Assembly: GCA_019454045.1 (NCBI GenBank)
Contig: SKCR01033656.1
Location: forward strand, 1-64,000
Length of the DNA stretch: 64,000 nucleotides
Source of the DNA: Zanthoxylum bungeanum
Taxonomy: Eukaryota > Streptophyta > Magnoliopsida > Sapindales > Rutaceae
Direction of reading: 5' to 3'
Below are positions 45,903 through 55,620 of the stretch, piece after piece. The notes under the pieces were generated by a model, which was given only the letters and a program-made list of their open reading frames with translations, ran no database searches and had not been told where the DNA came from. Every line of letters starts with the position of its first letter. The first letter of the stretch is position 1. The position numbers were made by a program, and so were the translations under genes.

Positions 45903-46385
45903 ATGGAAGAAACTCTCGCAACCCTCCATAAATATTTTCCTGCACTTCCCCGAAATGCTCTGATTAAAATTTACAAAGCCCGCACAGAAAGAATGAGAAT
46001 TCTTATGATTCATGGTATTCCTAGTGATGTTCGTTGGGTAATCGAAGCAATGGTTCGTTTGGCAGGTGAGTCACCTGACTCCTTCATTCCTTACATGCCT
46101 GGTTTAGGGAAAAGCACTTATTCTAAAAAACGAAGAGCTAAACAAATGGGTGTTTGTTATAAGTGTGCACGCTGTACGTGCAACACTCGTTGTCGTTCTT
46201 TAGGAATGGTGTCTGATAATCGTGAGGATAAAATACAATTCATTAGGGATGGACTGAGTAAGGAGCCTTTTGATGATATATCATTGACTCTTGAGACGCA
46301 TCCTAGTGGATATGTTCATCGTGAAATTCTCAGATTACGCACAAATTTCATAAAGAAAGACAACCATACAGTCTCGGGAATCTGA
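45903..46385 (+). CDS. Cys-rich basic protein, 160 aa, resembling carlavirus nucleic-acid-binding proteins
   Basis: I do not know this protein from Athila elements. Residues 1-75 look helical (LHKYFPALPRNALIKIYKAR, MVRLAGESPDSF). A basic patch, YSKKRRAKQMG, leads to a Cys cluster CYKCARCTCNTRC (CxxCxxCxCxxxC), then KIQFIRDG. A basic KRRA patch, then G-x-C-x2-C, then a second Cys pair and a FI..G segment is the layout of the small Cys-rich nucleic-acid-binding proteins of carlaviruses (Carla_C4 type), some of which are reported silencing suppressors. This is family resemblance judged by eye; no search was possible. The frame is open, starts with ATG, and lies between integrase and LOG3. A shifted frame (46386-46587) may be its former tail. 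A and E keep relics of its C-terminal half. Confidence 0.6.
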   Translation: MEETLATLHKYFPALPRNALIKIYKARTERMRILMIHGIPSDVRWVIEAMVRLAGESPDSFIPYMPGLGKSTYSKKRRAKQMGVCYKCARCTCNTRCRSLGMVSDNREDKIQFIRDGLSKEPFDDISLTLETHPSGYVHREILRLRTNFIKKDNHTVSGI

Positions 46386-46624
46386 CTTTAAAAGACCCTG
46401 TTTGCCAATTTATAAGAAAATTGGATGGGAAGCCTATCCCCGACCCATAGAGGGCGTTCAAGCCGTTACTGGACGTAAAACCAGAGGAAGATGTGAGCCA
46501 CAATCACAACTACCAGTACATATTATTGCATTGATTTTCTTTACTTTAAATTACTGTTTTCTTTTACTTTTTGCCGACAGTATCTAACATTTTTGTTCAC
46601 GATCTATTTTTCTGATAGTTGTCA
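46386..46624 (+). other. Possible former tail of the Cys-rich ORF, then T-rich spacer
   Basis: In the +1 frame relative to the stop at 46385, KIGWEAYPRPIEGVQAVTGR and GRCEPQSQLP continue without a stop to about 46587. The T-rich end and GCCGACA match 10725-10735 in A. Confidence 0.4.
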
Positions 46625-46727
46625 TTTTGCAGATATTAGTGCATTTCTCACTCACCCTTTTCAGGATCTATAAATTCAGCTCGTCATCTCCTTTCCTCAA
46701 CACATCTAGCTAAGAGAGATAACATAA
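46625..46727 (+). promoter_or_regulatory. Conserved block before LOG3
   Basis: CTCACCCTTTTCAGG (AG at 46663-46664) and CTATAAATT (46668-46676), 52 nt before the ATG. Same order and spacing as LOG1 and LOG2, although the LTR family is different. Confidence 0.5.
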
Positions 46728-47380
46728 ATGGAGACAACTTCAAAATGACGATTCACTAATATCTGTGTATTTTGTGGAACTAGCTCCGGAACTAAACCAG
46801 AATTTGTTGAGGGAGCAAGAGAATTGGGTAGAGTTATGGCAAACAGAAATATGCACTTAGTATATGGCGGTGGCAATCTTGGATTGATGGGGTGTATTTC
46901 AAAAGCTGTACAAGAAGGTGGAAGTCAAGTTTTGGGGATCATCCCAAAACCTTTAACAGAAAGCCACATCATCGGAAAATCAAATGGAGAAGAATGTATT
47001 GTCCCAGGTATGTCTGAAAGACTCACTGAAATGATCAATCATGCTGATGCTTTCATTGCTTTACCAGGTGGGCTCGGAACGTTGGAAGAAATATTCACTG
47101 TTGCGTCATGGGCAAACTTGAATATTCACCAAAAACCTATTGGACTGTTTAATGTTAATGGATTTTTCGATTTTCTTTTTGTATTTCTTGAAGATGCCAA
47201 AAGAATGGGTTTATTTCAAAACCGGTAAGAGATATCTTCCTAACTGCACGAACAGCTGATGATTTAATTGACCAACTCTTAGCTTATGAACCAAAAATCG
47301 ACCCAATTCTTTCCAAGTTGAACTGGTCTGGTAACGATCGTGGTAAAAAGCGCAAAGTAAACCTGGACCTTAATCTGTAA
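46728..47380 (+). pseudogene. LOG3: LOG-family gene with intact catalytic motif, one stop and one frameshift
   Basis: A cytokinin-activating LOG homologue. ATG at 46728, then a TGA at codon 7 (46746-46748; LOG1 has AGA). The rest of the Rossmann-type fold is open: ICVFCGTSSGTKPEF, NMHLVYGGGNLGLMGCISKA, GIIPKPLTESHIIGKSNGEE, MSERLTEMINHADAFIALPG. The hallmark PGGLGTLEE is complete and the Arg of MSER is present, unlike LOG1 and LOG2. A one-base loss near 47213 shifts the frame (apparent stop 47226). The former end runs to 47378 through DQLLAYEPKIDPILSKLNW and GKKRKVNLDLNL. No introns. It is the least damaged copy and sits in the youngest element. An ATG at 46836 could only give a protein lacking the N-terminal part of the nucleotide-binding fold. 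Confidence 0.9.
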
Positions 47381-48600
47381 CCAGGTGATATCTTCTAAAC
47401 TCTTTCTTCCTTCTTTAAACATTGGGGACAATGTCTCGTTTTGGTTGGGGGGAGAGGATAGTTTAGGAAATAAATAATTTTCATGTTTATGTCTGTTTTC
47501 ATTGATGTTAGTTTTTACTGTGTTGTTATTTTGTGTGTAAAAATATATATCCATATATATACACACAAACTAACAACAAATTTGTTTTCTAAACCAAGTG
47601 GAATTGTTGTTCAGAGGTGGCTGTGTAAGGAGTTTTCACTCTTGAGACGCATCTCAATATAATTCGTAACAAGTTATTTATCGTTCCTTTCTTTTTGAAT
47701 CATTTAAATTTGTGAATTCTCCATAACATTGATTAAATTTGATCTTTATATGCTCGTCTGGCAGATATTATCAACAATATGGTAACATATGACCATGGGT
47801 GGTAAGTGAAAATTCTGTAATATTCAGTTCTCTAATTTTTGGAGGTAACACCTAAAAGCAGTGAAATTTTTATTTTATTATTATTGAAAAAAAAAGAGAA
47901 AAAAAAAAAAAAAAAAGAAAAAAAAAAAGAAGTTGAATAAAGTTCGTTTCGTAGCCTTTCTAACCCGAGCAATTAAGCCCGAAGGGGTGTTTTAACACTA
48001 GTACCCTAAGGCCAACTGGTCTGGGAATTACTGGCCAAAAGCTCGTTACAAGGGTTAAAAAGAAAGCTTAAGGAAATCGGACACTGTTTATCTGAGATCC
48101 GAGCAATTAAGCCCGTAGGGGTGTCTTAACACCTAGTGCCCTAAAACCAACTGGTTTGGGAGTCACTGGCCCAAAGTTCGATATATGGATTGAAGATATG
48201 TTTTTAATATTTTTTATCTGAGATCCGAGCAATTAAGCCCGTAGGGGTGTCTTAACACCTAGTGCCCTAAAACCAACTGGTTTGGGAGTCACTGGCCCAA
48301 AGTTCGATACATGGATTGAAGATATGCTTATAAATAAACTTTCACTGCCAAAAAAGTGTAAACTCTAATATAATTTTAGGACAAAATATTACTCTCTTTT
48401 CAATAAATACCTGTGATATTGTGGGCACAATATATTGATTAATACCTTGTTTTATGAGTATATGGAAGAATGGTAAAAGTACAGGAGAAGTCATTTATTT
48501 GATCATTCAGAAAGAAAGAAAACAATTGTTGACTTAATAAGAATTTTCTTTAGATTTCGCTTGAATTACTAGGGACTAGTAATAAGCTGGTTGGGGGGTG
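47381..48600 (+). other. 3' UTR and PPT of element B
   Basis: ACATTGGGGACAATG (about 47420) follows LOG3. An A-rich tract lies at 47885-47932. Three structured units lie at 47955-48330. The PPT GGTTGGGGGGTG ends at 48600. Layout parallels the UTR of A. Confidence 0.8.
47950..48330 (+). repeat. Structured 3' UTR units of B (three copies)
   Basis: Units at about 47967, 48107 and 48230 with GGGGTGTTTTAACAC or GGGGTGTCTTAACACC, GTGCCCTAAAACCAACTGG, and TTTGGGAGTCACTGGCCCAA. Units 2 and 3 are nearly identical. Confidence 0.75.
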
Positions 48601-49924
48601 TGATGAATACTAAAAAGTGCATATTTATTAGACGATAAGTTAATCATTTTACACTATAGTTTCACTAATCCCCTTAAATTGGCACATTTGTGAAATAATA
48701 TTTTAAAGTTATGCTTTGAGTGCTTTTACTGTGTTATTTTATGTTTTATTAGGAAAATACTGCTCGGAAGCTCGACGGACAAACCAGACTTGAAAAAAAA
48801 ATGGAAATTCTGCAAGCACGTCGTAAATTCTAAAGCACGTCGTAAATTCTGCAAGCACGTCGTAAATTCTGCAAGCACGTCGTGACACATGGAACCTTTG
48901 CATCATGACACGTGTCCTACAACGTGGCTTCACCAGTCTCTGACACGTGTCCCCAACGTGGCTTCACCATTCTCTGACACGTGTCCCCAACGTGGCTTCA
49001 CCATTCTCTGACACGTGTCCAGAACATGCATTCGCTGGTTTGGGTGGCGAATTTGCCTATAAAAAGAGCGTCTAGCATTAGAAATTTTCATACTTTCTTT
49101 CCTGATTCCTCTGTATTCTTGGAGAGAGAGTGTCTTGTTTGTTTATTTACTTAAAGCTTTTTGTAATGTCTTTTTCTTTCAATAATATAAGTATGTTTTT
49201 ATTACAAAATGAGTAGCTAATTTCTTTTCTGCTGGAGTAAGGGTGAAGCTTTTATAATGAGAACATAAATTAAACTCGCTTTTATTATAATAAATAAATT
49301 GAAATATAATGATTAAAACTTGATTTAAATCTAGATTAATTATTGACAATCTTTATACCGCCTTTATGGCTGGTTTTATCTTTATACCGCCTTTATGGCT
49401 GGTTTTATCTCTACCGCCTTTATGGCTGGTTTTATATCTGTTATACCGCCTTTATGGCTGGTTTTATCTTTATAATCCCTTTATGGTCGGTTTTATATTT
49501 ATACTTATCCGCCTTTATGGTCGTTTTATCTGATTTTGGCATAATTAAGTACCTTGGTAGGACTTGTTATAGACAAACGGTATCACCCCGCCTTTATGGC
49601 TGGTTCTTCTTATTGGCATAATTAATTCTTGTAATAAATTAAGTGGGTATAAAAAAGACAATTTATAAATTATTATAAAGCGAGATTTATAAATGTTTAA
49701 AAGACTAAAAGTGGATCCCCTAACTCCAGCATTTCCTTCTATTACTGTATTCCAACCTAAAATCCTCCAACTACTTCAACAAAGCAAACTTTTCATTCCC
49801 GTACTGTTAAATATTCTATTTTGCTAAATCTCTTCTCTGTGGATCGACCCCGGACTCACCGGGTTATTTTATTACTTCGACACTCTTATACTTGGGAGTA
49901 AAAGACCACTTTTTGAGCGTGTCA
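48601..49924 (+). mobile_element. 3' LTR of element B
   Basis: 1324 bp. Four GCACGTCGT elements (48816, 48835, 48855, 48875) and four GACACGTGTC palindromes (48907, 48942, 48976, 49010) against six and five in the 5' LTR. TATA CTATAAAAA at 49057-49065. Hairpin units lie at 49351-49605, including degenerate ones. Confidence 0.94.
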
Positions 49925-51464
49925 CTCCGAAAGTCACGTACACGGCCGTCGGAAGGTTGAGGTTCCGTAACTTTCTGTTCATTAATCCAATGTTTCCTCC
50001 CCTGTTTCACTATTTTGGACCGCGTGTTTTCACTTTTGTTTCGCCTTTTGTTTTTGTGTATTTTGGGTCCTATTTAAGGAAAATTAGGGACTGTTTTGGT
50101 GTCGGTTTTAAGGGTTATGGTGCTGCGATTTTGGTGCAATGTTAAGGGATTCCTGGGCAGTTTTTTTGTGAAGTGTTTGGGTCAGTATCTGGACTGTTTT
50201 GGGGGATATTTTATGGCGTCCAAAACTGGTCAGTGGCAGTTGGGCTTTTTGCGGTAGTTTTTTTTGTGTGTGTAGTGGGGCATATGCCGCTCAGTTTAAG
50301 GGGTCCAATACGTGGCAGTTTTGGGCAGATTTGTGAGGTAGTTTAAAGATACTTTTGCTGCAGTTTAAGGCTTATTTATGCGTATTTCATGTGGCTAATT
50401 GGGCGAATTTGGTGATGTAATGCAAGGGGATTTTCAGGAGATAATGTGGCTATTGGCGTTAAGGCAAAAGGGGGCAAGCTGTGGGATTAGATGAGTTGGT
50501 GTGCTAAAGTGGGGCAGGTGGCGTGTTGAGGGCATGGCTGTTGCCAATTAGCGTAAAGGATGCAGTGAGGGTTCTTTGAGTGCGGGTTGTTGAGAGCAAT
50601 ATGTGATGATAGGGGCTGTTCACGTGTGCATGGGGACTGAATGAACGGGTACCGGTAGTTTAGAGGTGCTTTGTGTGATGAAGGGGGGGTTTCACGTAGT
50701 GAAGGAGAAGGCTGCGTGAGTTTATTTCTTCACGTAGAGGGCATCATGGGGTTATGAAAGGTCTGCTTTGTGTTTTTAAGGCAGTTCACACGGATTGTTG
50801 AAGGGGTAAGGGCGCAAGCAGCTAGGGTTTCTTTACGTGCATGGTGAATTGGAGGCAGTGGCTTTAAAGTTAGTGGCTATGGGTTGGTGCGTGGATGGAG
50901 AGAGAGGGACAGAATGGGTTGAGGAATGAATTTTTGTTTTATTATTCGTGTAATTCGGCCGGGGTTTAATGTGTTGGTGTAGGGTCTCTTTTATAATGGT
51001 GGGTTAGGGTTATCCTTATTTGGATAGGAAAGAGAGATTGTGTAATTAGGGGGATTTCTTTTAATTAGTGTGTTACAAGGAAAGGATTTGTTTAGTTTAG
51101 GAAGGGGATTTGTTTAGTTTAGGAAGATGATTTGTTTTAGTTTACTTTAAGTATAATTTAATCGGTTTTAATTTAATTTGTGAATGTGATTTAATCTAAT
51201 TTAATTTAAGTTTAATTTAATTGGTTTTATTTTAATTTGGGACGTGTATTTTAATGTTTTAATTATTTTGGATTGGGCTTGGTGTGTTTTAAAACAGAGG
51301 TCCAACAAGCGAATCCGAAACGAAACAAACGAGTTAAATCCGATAAAATGTTAATTTCCAGCTTTGCCCTTCCGATATCCGTTTCTCATGGCTTTCACAA
51401 TCAAAGAGGTAGTGTCTCTATATGAGACTATCATCGGGACTTATGTAAAAATGCAGTACCTACA
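49925..51464 (-). mobile_element. 5' LTR of C, outer part
   Basis: Parallels 30629-32122. A minus-strand TATA-like ATTATAAAAG lies at 50988-50997. Ends GTACCTACA at 51464, then TSD GCGCT. Confidence 0.9.
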
Positions 51465-51867
51465 GCGCTATATAATGAATGGAGGCTGTCGGTAGACTCC
51501 ATTATTGGCTCGAAATCACGAAGCGTTAAGGGTTTGCGTCGTGACACTGACTTCATGATGACGTAAGTGATGACACGTGCTGGAAGACTGAATTATTGTG
51601 CTAGTGTCATGATGATGTGATGATGACGCATGTGATGACGTGGTGATCATGCCCTTCAGCAGCTCAATAATTGAGGCGCATCGTGACGTATAAGGCTTGC
51701 TCATCGCGACGCGTGAATTTCCCATTTTGCCATTTTCTTTCAATATTCGCCGTTTTATTTATCTATAAAACAACACAAAACACATCAAAATATTCACAAA
51801 ACTCGAGAAACTATACAAAATATTAAGTAAAATGGGAGGTAAATATTGATATATTTTTCACTCATCA
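51465..51867 (-). mobile_element. Inverted Athila LTR, copy 3, second piece
   Basis: Continuation of 29008-29817. On the minus strand it starts TGATGAGTG at 51867. It contains a GATGACGTAAGTGATGACAC segment common to this LTR family. Confidence 0.88.
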
Positions 51868-52606
51868 CGCCCCCAAACCTAACATTTTGCTAGTCCTCGA
51901 ACCAAACAAACAAAACAAAATGCAATAAAAAACTTAAAAATAAAATTCAACTAAGTCAATTTCGTAGGGATCACGGTTGCATTTAGTGTATGCAACAATC
52001 CTTTAAACCCCTAGATGTCCCTCGTAGATGAATTATATTCTCTTGAGGGCTTACAACGACGATATCCATAAACGTCAATCAAATGTACAATCAATCACAG
52101 AAAACAAGTTACTAACTAAATATGTGAAATTCTTATCCAAGTTAATAATTATTTTCATTATTTATAAATTACTAAATAATTAAATTCCCATGTTATTTTC
52201 ACCATTCTCCATATACACAATTAACAATGTATTAATCAAATCATTGTGCCCACAATATTCATAAGTGTAATTGAAAAGAGAGTAATATTTTTTGTCTTAA
52301 AGTTATATCAAATTTCACATATTTTTGACAAATGGTTTTTGTTTTTATTTTTTATATAATATCTTCAATCCTTGTAGCGAGCTTTGTGCCAATGAATCTT
52401 GAAGGAGTTGGCTTTAGGGCAATCGGTGTTAAGAAACCCCTACGGACTTAACTACTCGGATCTCAGATGTTAAAATTTCTTTCGTTTGACGTGAATAATC
52501 ACTACTTACTGAGGCAAGACATCTGGTTACTAAGTATAATCTTTATTATTTTTAAATCAGGCTTTACCGTTTGATGTGGATAATCACTGCTTACTGAGGC
52601 AAGACA
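51868..52606 (-). other. PPT and 3' UTR of G
   Basis: Minus strand: PPT TTAGGTTTGGGGGCG before the LTR. Unlike the stubs at 15088 and 27991, this copy runs on past ACAAGTTACTAAC into the full UTR: one structured unit (inverted, about 52375-52470) and two units of the CTTAGTAA/TTACTGAGG type (52485-52605), as in Z. It is cut at 52606 by block I. Confidence 0.72.
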
Positions 52607-54545
52607 TGTTGAGGTTTTGGGCGATGGGGCGCAGCGGAAGCGCGATTTGGTGAAATTATATTTTAAAACTTTTTCAAAATTCCGAATAAATTATTCAATA
52701 TCTAAAACGAATAATTATTCATATTGAACCTAAATATATTTATTCGATATCAAATAACGACATAAAATTTAATAGAAATTTTGCAAAATTTTTACGAAAA
52801 TCGTTTTCAGTAAAATGACGCAAAATGCATTTTCGACTAAACCGATCATCCGACACTTATGGAAACTTCCCAGGTCAGATTCAATATTATTGGGAAGTTC
52901 ATGGGCTGCCCGAACAGTGATGGATTCACTGTGTGGTGGCTCAAAATCCACATGATAACATCATTTTTGGCCGTTTTCGCTTATTTCAAGTCGGAAACAC
53001 TTTCCGAAAACTCCCAAAACACATCCAAAACATTCAAAAGACACCAATTTCATCACAAAATCTAAATCATTTCTAAGTCATACACAGAAAATGAAATTGT
53101 CTGATTTTCATGCTTAAATCCAACAATTTCAAGACTAAATCTTTTAATCTCAACACCAAATGAGTCCCACCACAAATGAACAACTCTAGAATAATTCTAG
53201 GCTATCTAAGAGTGGATCAATAACTCTAGAATGGAAATAATTCAACAATTGAATAAATTGGCATAATATTACAATAATATTCACCAATTACACCTCACAC
53301 ATGCTTCCAAACTTCCAATTCAACCACAACAACAAAAAACCCCCCAAAAAAAAATAATGTTTGTAAGAACCCTACAACCATTCTAAGTCATCAAGAAAAT
53401 AAGAAATTAAATTTCTAAGTCATGGGTTTTGAAGACTTACCTTAAAATCCAAACATTTTTCTTGATTTTTTTTTTTCAAATCTTCATGGATTATTCAAAA
53501 CATTTGAAACCCATTATTTTTCTTTGTTTCGGCAGTGTTGGTTGTGTTGAAGAATATGAAAAACAACTTTTTCCTTTTTGCTTTATGAGAGACGTCCAGT
53601 TGAGTCATTTTCCTGGACGTAGTGCAGTTTTAATTTTCAGAATTTTTAGTTTCTAGATTTCAGCTTTTTAGTATAAGATTTCAGAAACAGAATTTAAAAA
53701 TCAATTTTTTAGCTTTCAGTTATAGTTGTTTTCAGAGATGCCCAGTTGAGTTGTTTTCCTGGGCATAGAACATATTTTAGATTTACATAAAGCTCTCAGA
53801 TTTTTAGTACGCAGTTTTCAAATCATCAGTATGTTTTTTAAAAGTCAGATTTTAGAAAGACAGTTTTCAGATACAGTTTTTCAGAAAGAGTATCTTTTAA
53901 AGACATAGCAGGTTAAAGTAAACTATAACTTGATAAGTTATATAGATTGTAATAATCAGAAGTTAAAATATGTATATGTGTGCTCAGACAACAAGACCAG
54001 TAACTAGTAGTATGGTTTTTAAACGAATAAAAGTTATGTGGATATATCTGTTTTGTAAATTTCTGCATGGTTACTTACTGAGTCATTAAGACTCATTTTA
54101 AGCAGTTTGTTAGTTTTGCAGGTCTGTAGTAGTCTTTTATAACTTGCAGTTTTTGGTGAAGGCTTTGAAGACAGTGGATTGCCCCAATTGTAGTTAAGAG
54201 AGTCCTGGGTCAAGTTGTGGGTCCTCACGGCGCTTTGTATTGTATTCTACATTTGTATCATTTAAGTAAGAATTAATTGTAATAGTGTATTTGTTATTTT
54301 GAGTTCTGGCCGGAGGTAAAGTAATTGTTTTTATTCTTTGAGTTCAGGCCTGAGGCCTTGATGTTGTGTTTCCGGCCTGAGGCCGTAATGGTTGGGTTCT
54401 TATTGTTTTTGGATGCTGGCTACAGGCCAGGTTGCATGATGTTACGAATACATCATGTCGAAATTTCGTTAGATTCAGAGGCTTATAGAGATGGGTTTAG
54501 CCTGTCCTCCTGCCGGTAGCATCCTGGCCTAGGCGGGATGTTAGA
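52607..54545. mobile_element. Block I: LTR-like sequence without TSD
   Basis: Bounded by TGTTGAGG at the left and CGGGATGTTAGA at the right; the reverse start 'TAACATCCCGCC' is a common plant LTR start. No gene. Two related segments of about 40 bp lie at about 53590-53625 and 53735-53775 (CCCAGTTGAGT.GTTTTCC). No TSD, and the flanks are non-adjacent parts of G (UTR at the left, integrase core at the right). It may be a solo LTR left by recombination between two elements. Family uncertain. Confidence 0.5.
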
Positions 54546-55050
54546 AAAAATTAAAACACTAGTTTGGAGTCATTTGATGACAGTACTGTTGCTTCAACCC
54601 ATTTGGAGTTGTAGTCTACTGCAACCAGAATGTACAGGTTTCCATATGATGGAACAAAGGGTCCCATAAAGTCAATCCCCCATACATAAAATATCTCCAC
54701 TTCGAGAATGCTTTAAAGAGGTCCTTCATTTCTCCTTGAATTATTTCCCGTTCTCTGGCAACTGTCACATTGAAGAATGAATAAGTGAGCATCTTTAAAC
54801 AAAGTGGGACAGAACAACCTAATTGTATGACTTTAGCTGTATTTTTATCTTCGTTGAAGTGTCCACCATATGATGATGAAGGACAATGCTGCAAGACAGT
54901 ATTGACCTCCTCTTGTAGTACACAGCGCCGCAATAACTTATCAGCACAATGTTGGAATATGTATGACTCATCCCAGACATAGTGCTTGACATCTTTGAAT
55001 AATTTCTTCCATTGCTAATGTGTCCATTCCAAAGGTAATTTCCCCGATAC
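54546..55050 (-). pseudogene. Integrase of G, truncated
   Basis: Minus strand: CPSSSYGGHF of the zinc domain, then [15 protein letters not shown] and [18 protein letters not shown] text in shifting frames. It stops within the catalytic core at the edge of block I; the second D, the E and the C-terminus are absent, together with whatever stood between integrase and the UTR. Confidence 0.8.
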
Positions 55051-55620
55051 TATATAATTTACATTGTCAGCATACCATGGGCTTTCTGTTGCTTGATTGC
55101 AAACAATTGTTCATCTGGAAAAGTTTCTTTGATTGTCAGTTTATTGCAAGTTGTACCTCCATTTTTGGGCGTTGACAAGTGATCTGCCACTTGATATTCT
55201 GTCTCATTCCTATCTCAGATCTCCAAGTCAAATTATTACAGTAGAAGCACCCAACGGATCAATCTGGGTTTGGCATCTTTCTTCGCAATCAGGTATTTGA
55301 TTGCTGAATGATCTTTGTAAACTACCCACTTGGGACTCGGAAAATAGGAGCTAAATTAATCAAAGCAAACAAATACGAGCAACTTCTTTTCGATTGTGTT
55401 GTGTAGTTGAGTTGTGCTTCATTCAGAGTTTTTCTGGCGTAGTATATGGTGTGAAAAACTTTTGCTTTGCGTTGTCCCAAAACTGAACCTACAACAAAAT
55501 CGCTAGCATCGCACATCACTTCAAATGGAAGCATCATTTCTAGTGCTATTATGATGAGGGCAGAGACCAGCTTCTGTTTTAATATCTCAAAATCATGGTG
55601 GCATTCTTTGGTGAAGTGGA
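55051..55620 (-). pseudogene. RNase H of G
   Basis: Minus strand frame 55537-55322: LPFEVMCDASDFVVGSVLGQ, FHTIYYARKTLNEAQLNYTT. It then loses the frame, but matches 43990-44300 of B by motif order. A frayed connection to integrase follows. Confidence 0.87.

Larger units (their letters stand above)
38453..49924 (+). mobile_element. Element B: nearly complete Athila element with pol, Cys-rich ORF and LOG3
   Basis: 11.5 kb. LTRs 38453-39840 and 48601-49924, PBS, gag, protease, RT, RNase H, integrase, 160-aa ORF, LOG3, UTR with structured units, PPT TTGGGGGGTG. The left flank is CTCTC and the right is CTC-C before GAAAG; the empty site in the other C LTR has CTCTCGAAAG, so the TSD is CTCTC with one base lost on the right. 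The LTRs differ mostly in repeat number and small indels, so insertion was recent, yet gag and pol have several frameshifts. Confidence 0.93.
29818..51464 (-). mobile_element. Element C: Tat/Ogre-like non-coding LTR element, minus strand
   Basis: LTRs start and end TGTAGG..CCTACA. The left LTR is 29818-32122; the right LTR is 37649-38452 plus 49925-51464, split by element B. TSD GCGCT is perfect. Orientation follows from the PBS next to the right LTR (minus: TGGCGACTCCACTGGGGA, the tRNA-Arg-type site of Tat/Ogre elements) and the PPT next to the left LTR (minus: AAAGTGGGGGCGAA). The 5.5-kb interior has no gag or pol; most of it is a changing minisatellite on the 3' side. Minisatellites in the 3' UTR are known for Ogre/Tat elements. 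It must be mobilised in trans. Confidence 0.88.
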
